From NCBI GenBank assembly GCA_016785225.1, contig JAFBJZ010000673.1, forward strand, positions 718,330-782,329: a stretch of DNA of 64,000 nt, given 5' to 3'. The notes beneath the pieces were generated by a model that did not search any database, was not told the origin of the DNA, and saw only the letters and a list, made by a program, of their open reading frames with translations. Each line of letters begins with the position of its first letter. The first letter of the stretch is position 1. The DNA is from Psettodes erumei. Taxonomy: Eukaryota; Chordata; Actinopteri; Pleuronectiformes; Psettodidae. The position numbers and the translations under genes are program-made. Positions 23,684-36,400 of the stretch are shown in pieces.

Positions 23684-26600
23684 ACCTTTTTAACTTTTTT
23701 GGTCAATTTTAGGTTGTAGGTTTACCCTCTCTTTGTCTTACTATTGATTACAGGGCTGGTGTGTTCACACAAATACACACACTGTGTTAGTGCCAGAGAA
23801 AAATACTTCATTGGATAAATAAATAAGCTTATGCCTGTGGAGCTTGCCAGTTGTACTATGTCCTGCGTTGCTGTGACTGAATTATGGCAAACCTTTTGAA
23901 CAAATTGGTTGTGAGTCTAATGGGCCCAAATGCTCTATATCTTGCCAAGCAGCCACTGTCGTGCTCTCACCGTTACACAGCATTGCAGCCCCTCACAGGG
24001 GCGTGTCTATAATGGTTTCAGTATGGGGGCAGGAGGGGGCACAGACGTATTAGCAGCATTACACAGCAGGGAAGATATATTTGCAAAGGGAGGCCGGAGT
24101 TTGATTTTTGGAACCTTCTTAATCAGTACAATATCCCATTAGTGGTGTAGTGAACATAAAAATGAATACAATGCAAAGTAAGCTTATGTGTCTTGGTAGC
24201 TTCATGCTAGTGTTTACCCATTCAAGTTTTTTTTAAAGAAGAACACAAATATTAAAAGAGCAAAATAAAGCAACTCACCCTGAATGCTGATGTCCCCTCT
24301 ATGCAATAATCTGCCAAACATCTTAATTTTGTAGGTCTGATAATGTAATCCACACATTAAAAAAGAATAACAGACCAAGTTTTTATTCCAGGAACATCAT
24401 TTCAGTACCAAGGAGAGTGCAAGCTCCTATAGGTCATTAAACACATTCATATAAGCCTGGTATGGCCAGTACATGCTGTGTGCTCATCTTATTAATACCT
24501 TATTACTCATCTAGTCCATGTGCTTTGACAATGAATGATTCAAAGACAGCACTGGTAATTATTCCATTAAAGGATGGCTTTGCTATTTTTCAAGTCTGTA
24601 TAAAAACAATAGTCAGGTGCCTACCTTCCTTGCGTGCTTCCCTTGTATAGAAAGTGATGGAAGATGTAATCCACAGTCCTTGTTCTGTTTTTTAAATTTA
24701 GTTTTAGTTTTCTCTTTTCATATTTCATCAGGACATTTAGTCTAAATAATGGACTACTTGAAAGCAAAACCTTAGAATTTTTAAAAATCCTTTAGCATGT
24801 CAGAAAAGTTACACACAAAACCTGATATCCCAGAGTTGGTTCTGTTGTTGGCTTTAAGTCGTAACTGAAAAAAATGTTATTTATTTTCAATGGGGTTTTA
24901 TCCTCTTTCTCTGTTGCCTTGCCTTGATTGCTCTTTTGTAACACATGATAAGATAAGATAGTACACTAACAGGCCAATTGACATTGCTGGAAATTTCAGT
25001 GCAGGTTAGCTTAGAACATTCTTGGACAGAGTTGGTACACCTGAGAGGCAATACTGCTGTTTGAAGGTTCTCCAGTGACATGGCAACCCCCCATCAACCT
25101 CTGGGTGAACCATCCCTCCATCTGCCCCCAGTGTCCAATTTCCTGGAAGTACCACTTTTGATAAGGTTCCTAGAAGCATCCCATTGGTTGCTTTGTTAAC
25201 ACCATTAGCCCTGAATGATTGGAAGGGCCACATAAACGCATTCGTGCGTGTGCGTGCACACATACACACACACTTAGGTCACCATTGATGGTGTCCTGTG
25301 TGTGCTGACTTACTCTTTACAACCACTGGTGATCATCTTATAAATCAATACTGCGGGCCAGCTGGCCAGTGTTTTCGTGTATTAGCCTCTGAAGAAGGAC
25401 AGTAATATGGTCAGTTTAGACTAGACAAACAGATTAATACATTAAAGAGGTCACAATGGCCTCCCTTGCCTTCTTGTAAGTCACGACAGGCTTCTACGAA
25501 AGTGAAAGGTCCAAATAGTATTTTGGTGCCAGTGAGTCTGCAGGGCCTAAATGACGTCAAGGGTTGGAATTTGTGGCCGGAGTTGTTGCTGATCCTCAGT
25601 GGCCTTGCTGTTCACTGATCTTGACTTCTTTTCAAAGCAGGGGGTGATTACATTTCAGCTCAATTTGTTCAGTATCGATAAGGTCAATGGAGATGAATTG
25701 TGGCATATTTGTGAAACGGTAGACCCATGTGTTGTTATAACCATGGGGGCATCACTGGTTCCTGAAAGCAAATCTGTCATGGCTGCGCAGAAACTGTCTT
25801 ACACTATTACAGTCCATGCTCCGATAGGATCGTCTTTGTCAAAACACTTGCTTTTCTAACATGAAGCATGTTGCGAGATTAGGTCTGGTTCTCAACCTGT
25901 CTGGCCAACACAGAATGGATATGGATCTATAGTGTTCTGGGAAATGCATGATCTTTGGTTAATCAATAAAGTATAGGGTATCCTCCTCTTTTCAGTTATG
26001 GCTTAACACAGAAGTATTTTCTCCAGGACCTTTCAATGTGTCTGTTCATCTCACTAAAGGATTTTCCTTCCTGACCCTGGCCTTTTTTTTCTCGCATCAG
26101 CAGGCCACATTGCTGTCGTCACCACCGCACACTTGACATATTATCACCTTTCATGTATTAGCTAACTATCACTTTTTCCTTGGTTTTCTCGAAAGCCTCA
26201 TCTCTGTTGTACCTCCTGCACCCCCCCCCCCAACCCGCTCACCCCCCACATCATTCTGAAAACCACAGTTAGATTCCCTGTTTACCCAGTGGAGACTGGC
26301 TTGCATTACTCTTCAAACATAAACACGGTGGTAATCGCTTTGTCTATTTTTCACATGTGCAGCCATGCAATCAAGCGTGCAGACCCATATGGGGTTTTTC
26401 TAGGAATTTGGTGGTGGTAAACGCATGGCGGTCCTGTGGTCTTTCTCTCTTTTGCCCCTAGCAGCGGAGGTCATTTCTCATTTCTCATATTTGTCTAGTC
26501 TGTGTGCATGCGTAGGCCTTGAGTCCGGGTTTTTCTTGTTGCCTTTGTCTGTGGCCTGCTTCCCATTGACATGAGGTGGCAAGACCCCTGCTGCTGTTGT

Positions 26601-28054
26601 TTTCTGGCAGCAGTTAGCCACATGGGTTCAGGCAAGGGGGGAAAATTGTAATAACCTTTTTCCCATTTTTGGTTTTCCAGAAGGGGTTATTATATAGCCA
26701 TGGATTACAGCGCTTGTCCACCCCCCTATAATAACTGCTCATTCAGCAGGCTCATTTAGAGGGGCTTGTATTGGAGGATAAATAATGGGAAAGCCTTGAC
26801 TGCTGATTGATCCTGATCCTGTCCCACAAGGTGGGGAATGCTTTGAGAGCTGGAAGTCTCCTTTTTCACACCTTTGTTTTTTGTTAAACTTTTTGTCCCA
26901 TTTCCTTTGCTTGCTCCAGCCTCATCCTCCTTTTTCTCACTCTTTCCTTCTCTGCCGCTTGTTTAGGTCACTTTCGCTCTCGAGATACTTTACTGTGAGT
27001 GAAAGCAAGTGGTACTGGAAGAAGTCAGTTCCCATGAAAGTCTGTTGAGCCTCCTTTACAGCTAACAATGCAGTGTTGTGGAAATGCTAACATCAGCTTC
27101 TGAGTGCATACCCTGACTCTTTTTTTGGCCAAACCGTCTGCCTTTCTGGTCAGGACTATGCCCAAAGTCATCTCAAATGTCACTTCCACTAATCAACACA
27201 CTGCAGAAATCGTCCTTGGCATTTCTCCAATAAAATGAAACAACCAACTGTGGAAATCAATGATTAATTGGAGTGTGTGTGTATTTGCATGTGCCCATGT
27301 GTAGACGCTGCATGTGCACGGCTGTCTTAAAAATGTGTGTGGTCTCATCAATTCCTTTGCTTTTGGATAAGTGAATGTCATGGTGTATTGGAACAAAGGA
27401 GTGGCTCCTCTCTGCTTTTTGCTAGACGGCTGGTACCCAGTGATAATGTTTCCACATGGTTCCAGTGTCCTATTTTTGTGACCATGATCAAGCACATCTC
27501 CAAAGTTGTCTGCATGAAGCAGCACTGCCAGCCAGTTAGAGCACATAAATAACTGAGTGCTCCATTGATCCATAGTGTGAGAGGGGGAGCCAGAGGGCTG
27601 GCGAACTCCCTTGAACTCACTCTATATCATGCCTGTGGCTTTAGGGAAAGCCCTGACATTATACTTTATTACTTTGACGGTTATATTGGCATTTTGCTGC
27701 CTTTTAGAGAATGACTGAGCTTCTGCCTTTGATTTTTCTTTCGCCTGTTAATGAAGCAGCACACGGAGATGTTAGGAGATGATGTCATTTCCTAACATCT
27801 CACTACCCGCCCCCTCCATCCCTTTCACAGACAGACCGACACCGACACCGACAGACCCACACATGCACGCACGCGCACGCACACACACACATGCACAAAC
27901 ATACGCATAGAATGGAGGAGGTGGGGAGTGTCACAGTTTTCACACCTCCATCATAAAAGTCACAGTGCATCTATGATATCACAGTGTAAGCTCGTCGATA
28001 TTAGTGAGATGTTCCTGCCTTCCGGTAATTGGGTACAGTGGGTATGAAAAGGTC

Positions 28055-28058
<4 letters not shown>

Positions 28059-28092
<34 letters not shown>

Positions 28093-28097
28093 TGTGT
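28059..28097. repeat. (TG)n microsatellite
   Basis: About 18 TG units with a CGCG interruption near the 3' end. Confidence 0.95.
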
Positions 28098-28328
28098 ACC
28101 TGTACTTCTATCTTTGTGAGACCCATTTTGATTTCTGGACCTTGAGAGAGGTCATTTTTTTTGCAAAGTGAGGACTATTCAGCTAGTCCTCACATTCACA
28201 AGGGGCTGTTAAAGTAAGGCTGAGGTTTGACATGTTAGCACTCACCATTCATTTTAGGGGATGAGCAAAAGGAAATGAATAGAGTCAGTTGAAAGTAATC
28301 ACATGGACAGAAGTACAAGGATGTGTGC

Positions 28329-28352
28329 TGTGTGTGTGTGTGTGTGTGTGTG
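28329..28352. repeat. (TG)n microsatellite
   Basis: About 12 TG units, 120 bp before the next astn2 exon. Confidence 0.95.
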
Positions 28353-28473
28353 CTGGGATATGGAGGGCAGTGGTGGGGAAGGTGGGTGGGGTGGGCTATG
28401 GCGTTGGGTAGATGGACGGGTAGCGCATGTTCCAAGAGATAATTGCATTTCTCTCACCTGTTACCCTTTGCAG

Positions 28474-28607
28474 GCCTTCAAAAGCGCCACGATGAGCTCA
28501 TACTGGTGTGCTGGAAAGGGCGATGTCATTGATAACTGGTGTCGCTGTGACCTGAGTGCCTTCAGCAAAGATGGCCTGCCTAACTGCAGTCCCCTCCGGC
28601 AGCCAAT
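28474..28607 (+). CDS. astn2: astn2 exon (Cys-rich connector after MACPF)
   Basis: A 134-bp exon, phase 0 in and phase 2 out, acceptor CCCTTTGCAG and donor GTAAGT. It encodes AFKSATMSSYWCAGKGDVID, then NWCRCDLSAFSKDGLPNCSP and LRQP. Its four cysteines suggest a small disulfide-stabilised, EGF-like connector between the MACPF and fibronectin domains. The WCRCDLSAF and LPNCSPL blocks are typical of astrotactins. Confidence 0.95.
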
Positions 28608-30322
28608 GTAAGTGTGCGGCGACACCACAACACCTAGGAATTCATGCACAAGAGAGATCTCATGGATGCATGCTCTGATGCACTGCAGGCACACACTCAC
28701 ACACCTGTCTCCACTGACTTGAGAAAGTTGTAGACACAAGCACAGTCCCAAAAGTTCTAATAGCTGTCAGTCGGCCCTTACACCCATCTGAAAGGAACAT
28801 GCTCTCATTCAGGGTGTCCTAACAATACTCCTGAAGCTTTTGTGAGTCATTCATCCCAACTATTGTTGCCCTGAGAACTTTTAGAGAGAATCAGGAAGTT
28901 GAAAGTGCAAGGCTTCAGAGTGTAAGGCTACAATGAACACATTTAATTAAAGAATGAAACAATTAGTATATTACAATCCAGAATGAATGCCAAGATTTAC
29001 TGGCACCACTCTAGAATAATAATATAAGCTTAACAAGGATAAAATATATTGTAGGTGCAAGAGATGAGTCTGGGGTCCAAGCTAATGACATTTATACCCA
29101 ATGTGAGAACATTTGCCCATATTATCAAACGTATACTTTTGAATAATTTTTGCTCTCTTTAATTCCAAACCATGTTGAGGTAGTGCTGTAATGAATTAGA
29201 TGGCAGAGTTGTAAGCCAAGTTTTCAAAGTTGCTGATGCCAGACCAAATAAATTTGAAATCCCAACTTTTGTCATTGTTGGTAAAGAGTGATAATGTCAT
29301 TACCCAACAACAAGGTGACATCACCATTAATCTTACTTACAAGAGTAGATGGTAATGGCATTATAAGTTGAACAGGTGTGACCCATAAACTGGACACACT
29401 CCATACATAGACACAGAGCACAAGACTGAGGTGAATAGAATACCATAGTATGCATTATTTAAATCATAACGTAATCTTTAAGATATCTAGAATGGAATCT
29501 AAAATGTGAAAGACCTCATTTTGTCACAATTTTTAATTCTTAATATTATTTCTCCAATTAGCAGCAGGATTTAACTGCTTACATAGCGATCCAAACAACT
29601 ACAGCTCAAAAACTTACTCACGTGCTTGGGACTTGGATGATGCTGCACAAGGATTGCAGAAGTAGTTTTGAGATGCTTTTATGGCTGTTTTGTTTGCGGA
29701 TTGTGGTTGTGGATTCAGAAGAGAAGGGTGTAGTTCCGCAACCAGAGTTTTGGTTACGCTTTCCCTGGGTCCATGCCTGCTGGCATGACGGGGCCAGAGA
29801 AAAGTCCTTACAGCAGCAGATCTCAAACTCTGACCAGCACCAGAGTGTAAGACCTGTAAAAACCTGCAGTACTTACTGTTATTATTGTCTATGAGGATGA
29901 AACAGAGCGGCATGCGTTTTATGAAAGAGGGATAACCGACCTCTCTCACGCCATTGTCGCAGACACAGCTGGAGGGCAGGCAAAATGGAAATGCTGTTCT
30001 TTTATCTCTTTTGAGGGATTAAAGAAGGGAACACTGCTGGAGAACAGGTGGCATTGGAATGTTGTTTTGTTCAAAGACGCTGTTTGCCATCCTGTTGTCC
30101 AGTGAGATATTGGCGAAGGTGTGACAGTCTCTGCTCCAACGCAGCAATGACCACATGGGAGTCCTACTTATCCACTTTTGGTTTTGGTCCATACATTAAG
30201 CACTGGGCACACACATGCATACGATTTCATCTGAAATTTGCAGATAGGCTTTAAATGTCATTGTTTATATGTATCTTAATTTCCGTATCTTAAACATTGT
30301 CTTCTCTGTGTTGCTTCATTAG
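28608..30322 (+). other. astn2: astn2 intron, phase 2
   Basis: A 1.7-kb intron with GTAAGT donor and CTTCATTAG acceptor. AT-rich; nothing was recognised inside. Confidence 0.85.
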
Positions 30323-30471
30323 TTTGCGCCTAGCCCCTTACCTGGAGCCCTCAAGCACAATGGTGGCCCTGGAGTGGATGGATGTGGAGCCTCTGATAGG
30401 CTGCAAGGTTTCGGACTACATCATCCAGCACAAACGAGTGGAAGACCCCTTAGAGGCAGAGGTCTACACAG
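30323..30471 (+). CDS. astn2: astn2 exon (first half of fibronectin type III domain)
   Basis: A 149-bp exon, entered in phase 2 (its first T completes ATT) and left in phase 1, donor GTAGAA. The acceptor ATTAG is preferred over CCTAG eight bases downstream because only the former keeps the frame. It reads LRLAPYLEPSSTMVALEWMD, then GCKVSDYIIQHKRVEDPLEA. The LEW and SDYIIQHK strands fit the first part of an FnIII beta-sandwich. Confidence 0.92.
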
Positions 30472-33400
30472 GTAGAAAAACAAAAGACCAAGTCTGAGGT
30501 TTTTTTTTACTTATTGTAACAATATAGATTTGAATGCTATGCTACAATGAAGTTTGCTTGTGTTTGGGCTTGTAATTCACAGTTTATAAAGGTTTTTCAG
30601 TGTGGTTCCTGATGATCATCACATTCTGTGTGGATTTTGCATGTTTCGCCATATTCACATTGGCTTACCTCTGCCTTCCATTTCCTGAATTCGACTAAAT
30701 TTGTCTTAATGGAGTTAATCCTAATAACCACATGACTAGTTGAGTTTGGGTAAGTTTCACAAATTCCCTTTTCCTACAAATAAAAGGGAAATTACATTGT
30801 TGACTGCACTCACATGCTGTAAAAAGAGACATCAGTGATAGGCTATACTTTAGGTCAATGATGAGATGATAATGAGGGCAGAAAGGACACTTGAATGCCA
30901 CAGATAAATAAAATAATAAGTGTGTTTGATGAGCGGGAGGGAAGATTCTGAATGGGAAGAGTTAAGTTACAATTGTGAGAAATCAGGCTAAAGTTTTGAT
31001 CTAGATACAAAACAGAAGGAGAATGTTAGGTTGAGGATGGGAGGAAAATGACGTAGGGCAATTTATCAGGCACCACAAATGGTGCTGACCGTTGTGCCGT
31101 AGGGCTGGGGAAGTGGTCATGGCTATGACGGGGGACTGGGGTGAATCAGAGGAAGGGTGATAGGAATTTAATAGTATTGGAGCAACGAGTGGTCTGGATG
31201 AAGCTGGCCTTAGTCATTGGGAGGAATGGACAGGCCATCCATCACCCCTGGGAGGAGTGCTGATGAAGCGTGGGCACCAGTGAGTGTAGAGAGGGTACAG
31301 ACAGCTAGACACAGGCATGCTGGCAGAGGTGAGGTAGGAAGGGGCAGATGGTGTCGGTGACTCATTCTGCTATGTGCCAGTCACCACTATAAATCATGTC
31401 ATAACAGACAGTGTGATGTAATGATTAGAAGTCATTGTCTTTTGTCTATTTCTCTTCCCTTTGTCTGTCACTCTGTACCTCTAGCTGTTAGTCATGTCCA
31501 TCTTGTTTACACTTACTTTCCTTGTATATTTGGATAAAGCTGCAAAGCTGAAAGAGACCTTTATTGTGCATTGACATGTGTCTTCTCACATTCACAACCC
31601 TGTTAGTGTGGAGTAGGTAACGTTATTTGGCAGGGAACTCTGGCAGGCTAGCCATGCAAGTTCTCTTTCAGTGGAAGCATCATTATGAATTGTATAGGTA
31701 AAAGAACTCAGTAGCTCCCACTTTGACTGTAAGACCTGAAAACTGTAGCTCTACTCAAAACCGCCATTGTTCTCCAAAACGTAGGGATCGAGATTGCTGA
31801 TACAAACGTGGAAGGCATTGCCAGGGTACATTTATGAAATAATAGCAGCCTCTTAAAATGATGCGATCTTGTTCTCTGGACTCAGCAAATAAAAAGGCAT
31901 AGTGGTTGAGAAGTATCATTTTCTCACACTTACTCTGACTTATTTTGAAATTATTGGATTTGTACTCCCCTGTTCCCAGTGCCGGCCTCTTACTGTATTT
32001 AAGGACCATCTCAGAGGCACTTTCTAGGAAAATGGAAGCCTGTATAGTGAAACTGTAAGCTGAGATAAATCAGAAGTTCAGTTTAGCCTTGTGGCCTGCT
32101 CACCTTGTATATACAAAGTAACATACTCATCTCATGCTTTCAAGCCAGTCATTCCTCAATGCTGTTTTTCTCAGCAGTGCTCCTCTTGACATTCGCAGAA
32201 AGATACACACATGCACACACAGACACATTCCCCCATGGAAGCTGCCAGTGAAACCAGTCTTCTAACGTTGGCCCCTGAGCAGCTCTAATGGAGCAGTTTT
32301 GGGATAAATACTTTGCTCGAGGGCATCTTGGTGGTTTTAGGGAAAGCAAGTGTTTCTCCTTCATTTTCCCTGTTCATATTTTCCAGGACGCTGTGATGAT
32401 TTGAACCAGTGAGTTTGCAGTCAAGCCTTTTCCTCCGACATCTAAGGGCGGGTACACACTAAAGGATTATTCGGCTGATTTACAGTAAACCATATTTGAC
32501 AATCTAGACAATCGTAGGGAAAAATCCTAATCCAAAGATTAGTCAGGGCTGATAGTTGGCAATCTAGGGCAGTGTGAGGTGTTCAGATTCAATTTTAAAG
32601 TGCCAAAGTGGGAATATTATGGAAAAGAAGAGTTTTTGCACCTTCATAGCTACATATGTTATAAAGTACAATTGAAGCACAATGATCGTACTCCCCACCA
32701 AGCAGGTTTTTTTGTGATTACAGTTTGAGCAAACTGTTCTGAATTTACCCCTGTTTGATTTCGCAAGTGGGGAAAAATAGGGATGGGACAGTTTTATCAG
32801 TACTGAAAGCTAATCATAACACCTTTTGAATAAAAATACAAGCCCAAATTTTCCAGAGCTGTACAAACAAAAAGTACAGTTACATGGACAGCACTACTGA
32901 AACCAGAAGGCAGATGTGACACAGACAAGCATGAAGTACTGGAAAGATGGGGCAAGGCTATCGTCAACATCATCAGCAGTAAGGGTAGCACCTGCATCCA
33001 GGGGAAGGGATCCAGCCGGCGCCGGCATCCACAGAAGCTGAAGCTGCATCCGCATCCACTGCCAAGTTGAAACACTTCTTCGGGCTGGTGTCTGAGAGGG
33101 AGGAAAGATAAACAGACAGCCACACACAAACACTCAGCCGTGCCGAGTATGAGTCACACACTCAGAGCACACACATTTAGCCATGTGCACACTCATACAG
33201 ATGGCAGACAGAGTGTAGAGATGCAGACACTTGGATGCAGCCCTCAATTGGTTCCTAAAGCCATGTTTCTGTGTCAGCACTGTCTAGACTAGGATAGGAG
33301 AGGAGACTGTATCCCCCCTGAGCTACACATGTTGAAGGTCATTCATATGACAATAAGAATAAATTGGTCTTTTTTGGCTTCAAGGTTTCTGAAGATTTGG

Positions 33401-36400
33401 CTTCTCTAATTGTAAGAGAGGCTCGATTCCAGCAATTCAACTGCTACCTGATGTTATCATGCTGTTCCAATTTTCAGGGCTATCCAAGCAGCCTAATTTA
33501 AAAATGGATTACAGATGTGTTATGGAAACAGACTGTGTCCCCAACAATATAGCCATATATATTTCCAGGTAAAAGTATAACCTCTCCTTGCTTATTCAGT
33601 TGTGGTTGAACTTAAAAACTACCTGGCATCAGTAGAGTAACATTAATTTAGAATTTCAACACAGTGGGGATAGAAGGAGATAAATTATTTTTTTTAATCC
33701 TCCAAATTGGAATGCAGTGAGTATATCCACAAGATGGGTGATGCTTTTATCCACATAAATGAGCTGCTTTGATTGATGTATTATGTCACTCTTCTGGCTC
33801 AGGTTTTTCATTCATAAAAGCTTCCTTACAAATCAGGAAAATTTGAACTGTGAATGATATCTGCTTCTAAGCTAAGATCCATAAATGTTGCTAATGTAAC
33901 TCCTTTCTACAAATGATATTAAGCCCCTGTTCATAACAAAACATATTTCAGGGAGGCACGTTTGCTGGGAAAAGAGCATTACTGCTGAGTGGAAAAGTTA
34001 TGTCAAAGTTTGAGCTTGTTGTTTGCAAGTGCCTCTTTAAGTTGTAAACCATTCATCATTATGTTGGGTGGTGTAAGGATCAATGATGTTAGCTCACTGG
34101 CTGGTTATGGTACTGCCTAGGCCTCTCCCTACAATTTGTCAATTTCTTGCTCAGTGTACTCTGGCTTACATCTGACTCTAAACACAAATGCATCATCTTT
34201 CATTACGTTAGAGTGACATTTTCTGCCGTCATCATCTCAACTGTGGATAGCTCCATATTTGGCTGCAAAGACAGAATGGACAATAATACACCCATGTGGT
34301 AGTGCCACTGCACTTGTACTTATGTTGTTCACCGTGATTCAAGAAAATACTGCCCTAAGCAGTAAAGTTAAAGTTTTCACTTTTTATATCCTTTGTTGAC
34401 ATCTTTCACCATTCCCTATCTCTTACTTTGTCTTTGTCCCTATTCTATGTTTGTGTAGCAGGAAGGCTTTAGAGGGATCAGGTCATTTTGTAGCATCATC
34501 CATTTCTCTCACATCTGTACAAACCATCAACAACAAGGCCCCTGTCTGTAAACCCCTTAGGTCACCTCACTTATCAGTGCTGTTTGAAAAGAAAAAAAAA
34601 ATCCTCTTTTTTGAAGGTTTCTCCCTGGTCCCTCACAAATCTTCCCTCTGAGGTCAACAGTGACTGGGAGACAGACTTGCCGCTTTGATGTGCAAGGAGA
34701 GCAGCTGAGCCCTTAGTTCATATATCTTGTTGCTTATATGGACATGATGCACTCCTGGCAGCCCTCTCTATCCCTACCACCACCCAGGTCTGGACCCCTA
34801 TATGCATGGTTGTAAAGCATGGGAGAGAAATGTTGGCTTTTTCTTTTTTACTGTATGTTAGCGCGCTTTTAAACTGAGTTACCATCTCATTTACCTTAAA
34901 AAAAAAAATCTATTTTAAAGATACCTTTTTGCAAAATGGAATGACCAGCTACAGCTTGACCCACCCCTAAGACCAACCAATAAGCTGTTTTATTGGTGGT
35001 GTTTTTCATTTCAGGGCAATTTTAAGGTTGTTATTGCCAAATAGTAACACCTAGAGTGCATATGCAGCATCAAGAGACTAGGACAGTATTGTTGACTTGT
35101 AATGTGACGTCATAATTACTCTGACATTAGCTGGAGTTGGTCTTAGTGTTCACATTAGTATTTAATCACAAGAGCTTGTCTCTTTACTGGCGCTTAAAAG
35201 AAAAAAAGAAAAGTATATGTCAGTAGCAGGTAGTACTCCCTTCTAACACATGGGCTTTCCTCTTTCAGGAATGTGAGCATTACCTACTGTAGTGTGGCTC
35301 TGATCACCTATGTTACCTCCTTTTCTCTTCTCTCCCATCATCACTAGAAATGCAGTGTTACAACAAACTGTGAATTATATAGGTTTCTTAAATATATGTT
35401 AAATATAATACACTGCTGTGGTTGCCTTTTAAAATTCGACGGCATTTAGGGGCAGACTGCAAAGGGGTCTCATGGTATCACCTGGTCATGACTATGACAT
35501 CCAGGGTAGGTCCATGGAGAAGCTGTGATCATGTTAGCTCAGAACAATCGACCCATCTTTGCTGCAAAGTTGAAGGTGGGGACACTGTGACATTTAACAG
35601 TCATCTGATTGCATAAAAAAAAAACCACTGAAAGAGGGAGAGAGTGCAGTGATTCACCACCATCCCAGGAACTTGCAACTGCATGGTGTAGACCAAGATG
35701 CTCCCTGATAAGCTTCATTCATGGCCATCCACTGAACAGAGCAGTCTAAGAAAATGCCATAATTTCTGTTGAGTGTGCTGAAATGGAAAATAGAGTGTCC
35801 TGCTCATGAGATACAATCACAGGACAAATGGCTTTTATGGGGAGGGGGTTCCCAAGAACAAACACTTGCTCCTAGCTCACTGAGTCTGTGTGTTGAAGAT
35901 AGCATATCAGCAAGTGCTGCAATATTTCCAGCCACCAGGCGTCAACAATAGGTGAAGCAGGGGCTTGTACCAGAAGGTGTTTTATTCGCAACTTCAATGA
36001 AGGCATTGCAGACACAGTCATAACTGCCAAGATCCAGGTCTTGTGGGTTAGTGTGGAAGTCTGAATGCTCCTTACTTCTGGTAAGGCAAGAAAGGCGGTA
36101 ACTCACTGAGATGAAGTGTAGGTGAAGATTAGGTCATCCCAGATTGAAGTTAATTGTCTCAATAGCGTGTAGTCCAGAGCTGAAAAAAGGCAGATGCAAA
36201 GGTGAGTTTTAATGGCCGTATGTTGTACAGTGTCCAAAGGCGATAACTCATCCTGATCAGCAGGCAAGTTCAAATGTAAATTTTGGTGGCAGGGAAGAGT
36301 AGCTAAGCTTGTAAAGCCTGTTAGAGGGCAATGGCTGTGGGAAACAGAACTATATTTAAAGGAATCCCTGATCATCAATGGTGCTTAAACCACTGGCAAA

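Larger units (their letters stand above)
20965..28473 (+). other. astn2: astn2 intron, phase 0
   Basis: A 7.5-kb intron, GTGAGA to TTTGCAG. It contains GT-rich and TATATA-rich sequence at about 22017-22200, a TC/T-rich tract at 23648-23683, and CA- and GT-rich blocks at about 27835-27900, 28059-28097 and 28329-28352. No exon-like block with matching phase was seen. Confidence 0.85.

Noticed and set aside
30335..30340. Alternative acceptor CCTAG for the first FnIII exon
   Set aside because: It would break the frame from the preceding exon (phase 2); the upstream ATTAG acceptor keeps the frame and gives the conserved LRLAP start.
32445..32600. GGGTACACACTAAAGG-type start reminiscent of hAT-like MITE termini
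   Set aside because: No matching inverted terminus or 8-bp target duplication was found nearby, so there is not enough to call an element.
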